NCBI GenBank assembly: GCA_030634925.1
Contig: DAOVZV010000074.1
Location: 1 to 6,235, forward strand
DNA from: Sulfurovum sp.
Lineage (GTDB): Bacteria; Campylobacterota; Campylobacteria; Campylobacterales; Sulfurovaceae
Direction: 5' to 3'
DNA length: 6,235 nt
Below are positions 6,148-6,235 of the stretch, one piece after another (within the stretch, counting starts at the first letter, position 1; each line of letters opens with the position of its first letter). Position numbers and translations under genes: made by a program. The notes beneath the pieces are model-generated. The model did not search any database. It saw only the letters and a program-made list of their open reading frames with translations, and was not told the DNA's origin.

Positions 6148-6235
6148 TTATAAATTACTTGAATATGGTAATGATTTTATATAATCTTCCATAAATTTCC
6201 AATCAGGATTTGAGTTAGCATCTTGTGGTAATTTA
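6148..6235 (-). CDS. C-terminal tail of an upstream gene, possibly a restriction-modification specificity protein (partial)
   Basis: Reading the minus strand from 6234 gives 28 uninterrupted codons ending in TAA at 6150-6148. The residues start KLPQDANSNPDW and continue KFMEDYIKSLPYSSNL. The pattern 'LP....PDW.FME.YIKSLPYS' resembles, from memory, segments found in type I restriction specificity (HsdS-like) subunits and some type IIG enzymes. It is clearly not the HslU C-terminus, the common upstream neighbour of era in Campylobacterota. The stop falls 10 nt before the era start and the era ribosome binding site touches it, so the two genes probably share a transcript. That a coding tail is present is well supported by frame and spacing; the family assignment is tentative, because only 28 residues can be seen. 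Confidence 0.5.
   Translation of the reverse strand, partial: KLPQDANSNPDWKFMEDYIKSLPYSSNL

Noticed and set aside
5970..6194. Plus-strand open frame of 74 codons
   Set aside because: It crosses the era start and the upstream intergenic bases in antisense and has no recognisable product.

Overview
This is an AT-rich window in which every supportable gene lies on the minus strand, so the biological order runs from position 6235 down to 1. The best lineage fit is Campylobacterota (a Sulfurimonas-, Sulfurovum- or Arcobacter-like bacterium). The evidence is the Era protein, whose switch region (ATRKRM followed by IVMHE) and ENLSDEIPY stretch look like the Campylobacter-type Era as I remember it, together with the AT-rich codon use and a secretin/AAA ATPase/membrane protein order that recalls the Campylobacter cts genes. 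The genus cannot be fixed from this window.

Region 1 (6235-5220): the last 28 codons of an unidentified gene, whose tail resembles those of restriction-modification specificity proteins, end 10 nt before the ribosome GTPase gene era. The era ribosome binding site overlaps the end of that gene. Era is complete, with a GTPase domain and a C-terminal KH RNA-binding domain.

Region 2 (5219-5137): a short intergenic stretch with a weak intrinsic terminator for era, then a plausible -10 element and a good ribosome binding site for the next gene. It marks the start of a new transcription unit.

Region 3 (5136-1): a tightly packed operon of six genes for a type IV pilus, MSHA-type pilus or DNA-uptake machine. 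The order is a PilM-PilN fusion (MshI position), a PilO-like protein (MshJ position), a PilP-like periplasmic protein (MshK position), the secretin MshL, an ExeA/MshM/CtsP-like AAA ATPase, and the N-terminus of a single-pass membrane protein at the MshN/CtsX position. Neighbouring genes overlap by 1-8 nt or are separated by 4 nt, so translational coupling is likely. Inferred assembly: the first three proteins build the inner-membrane and periplasmic alignment complex, which connects to the outer-membrane secretin, while the ATPase and its membrane partner act at the cytoplasmic face. The assembly ATPase (PilB/MshE), platform protein (PilC/MshG) and pilins are not in the window and would be expected beyond position 1.

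I see no RNA genes, CRISPR array, insertion sequence or large repeat. No stretch over 300 bases lacks a gene. I do not see a clearly new system. The most interesting points are the PilM-PilN fusion with an apparently degenerate nucleotide site, the unusual secretin mid-region, and the R-M-like tail next to era.
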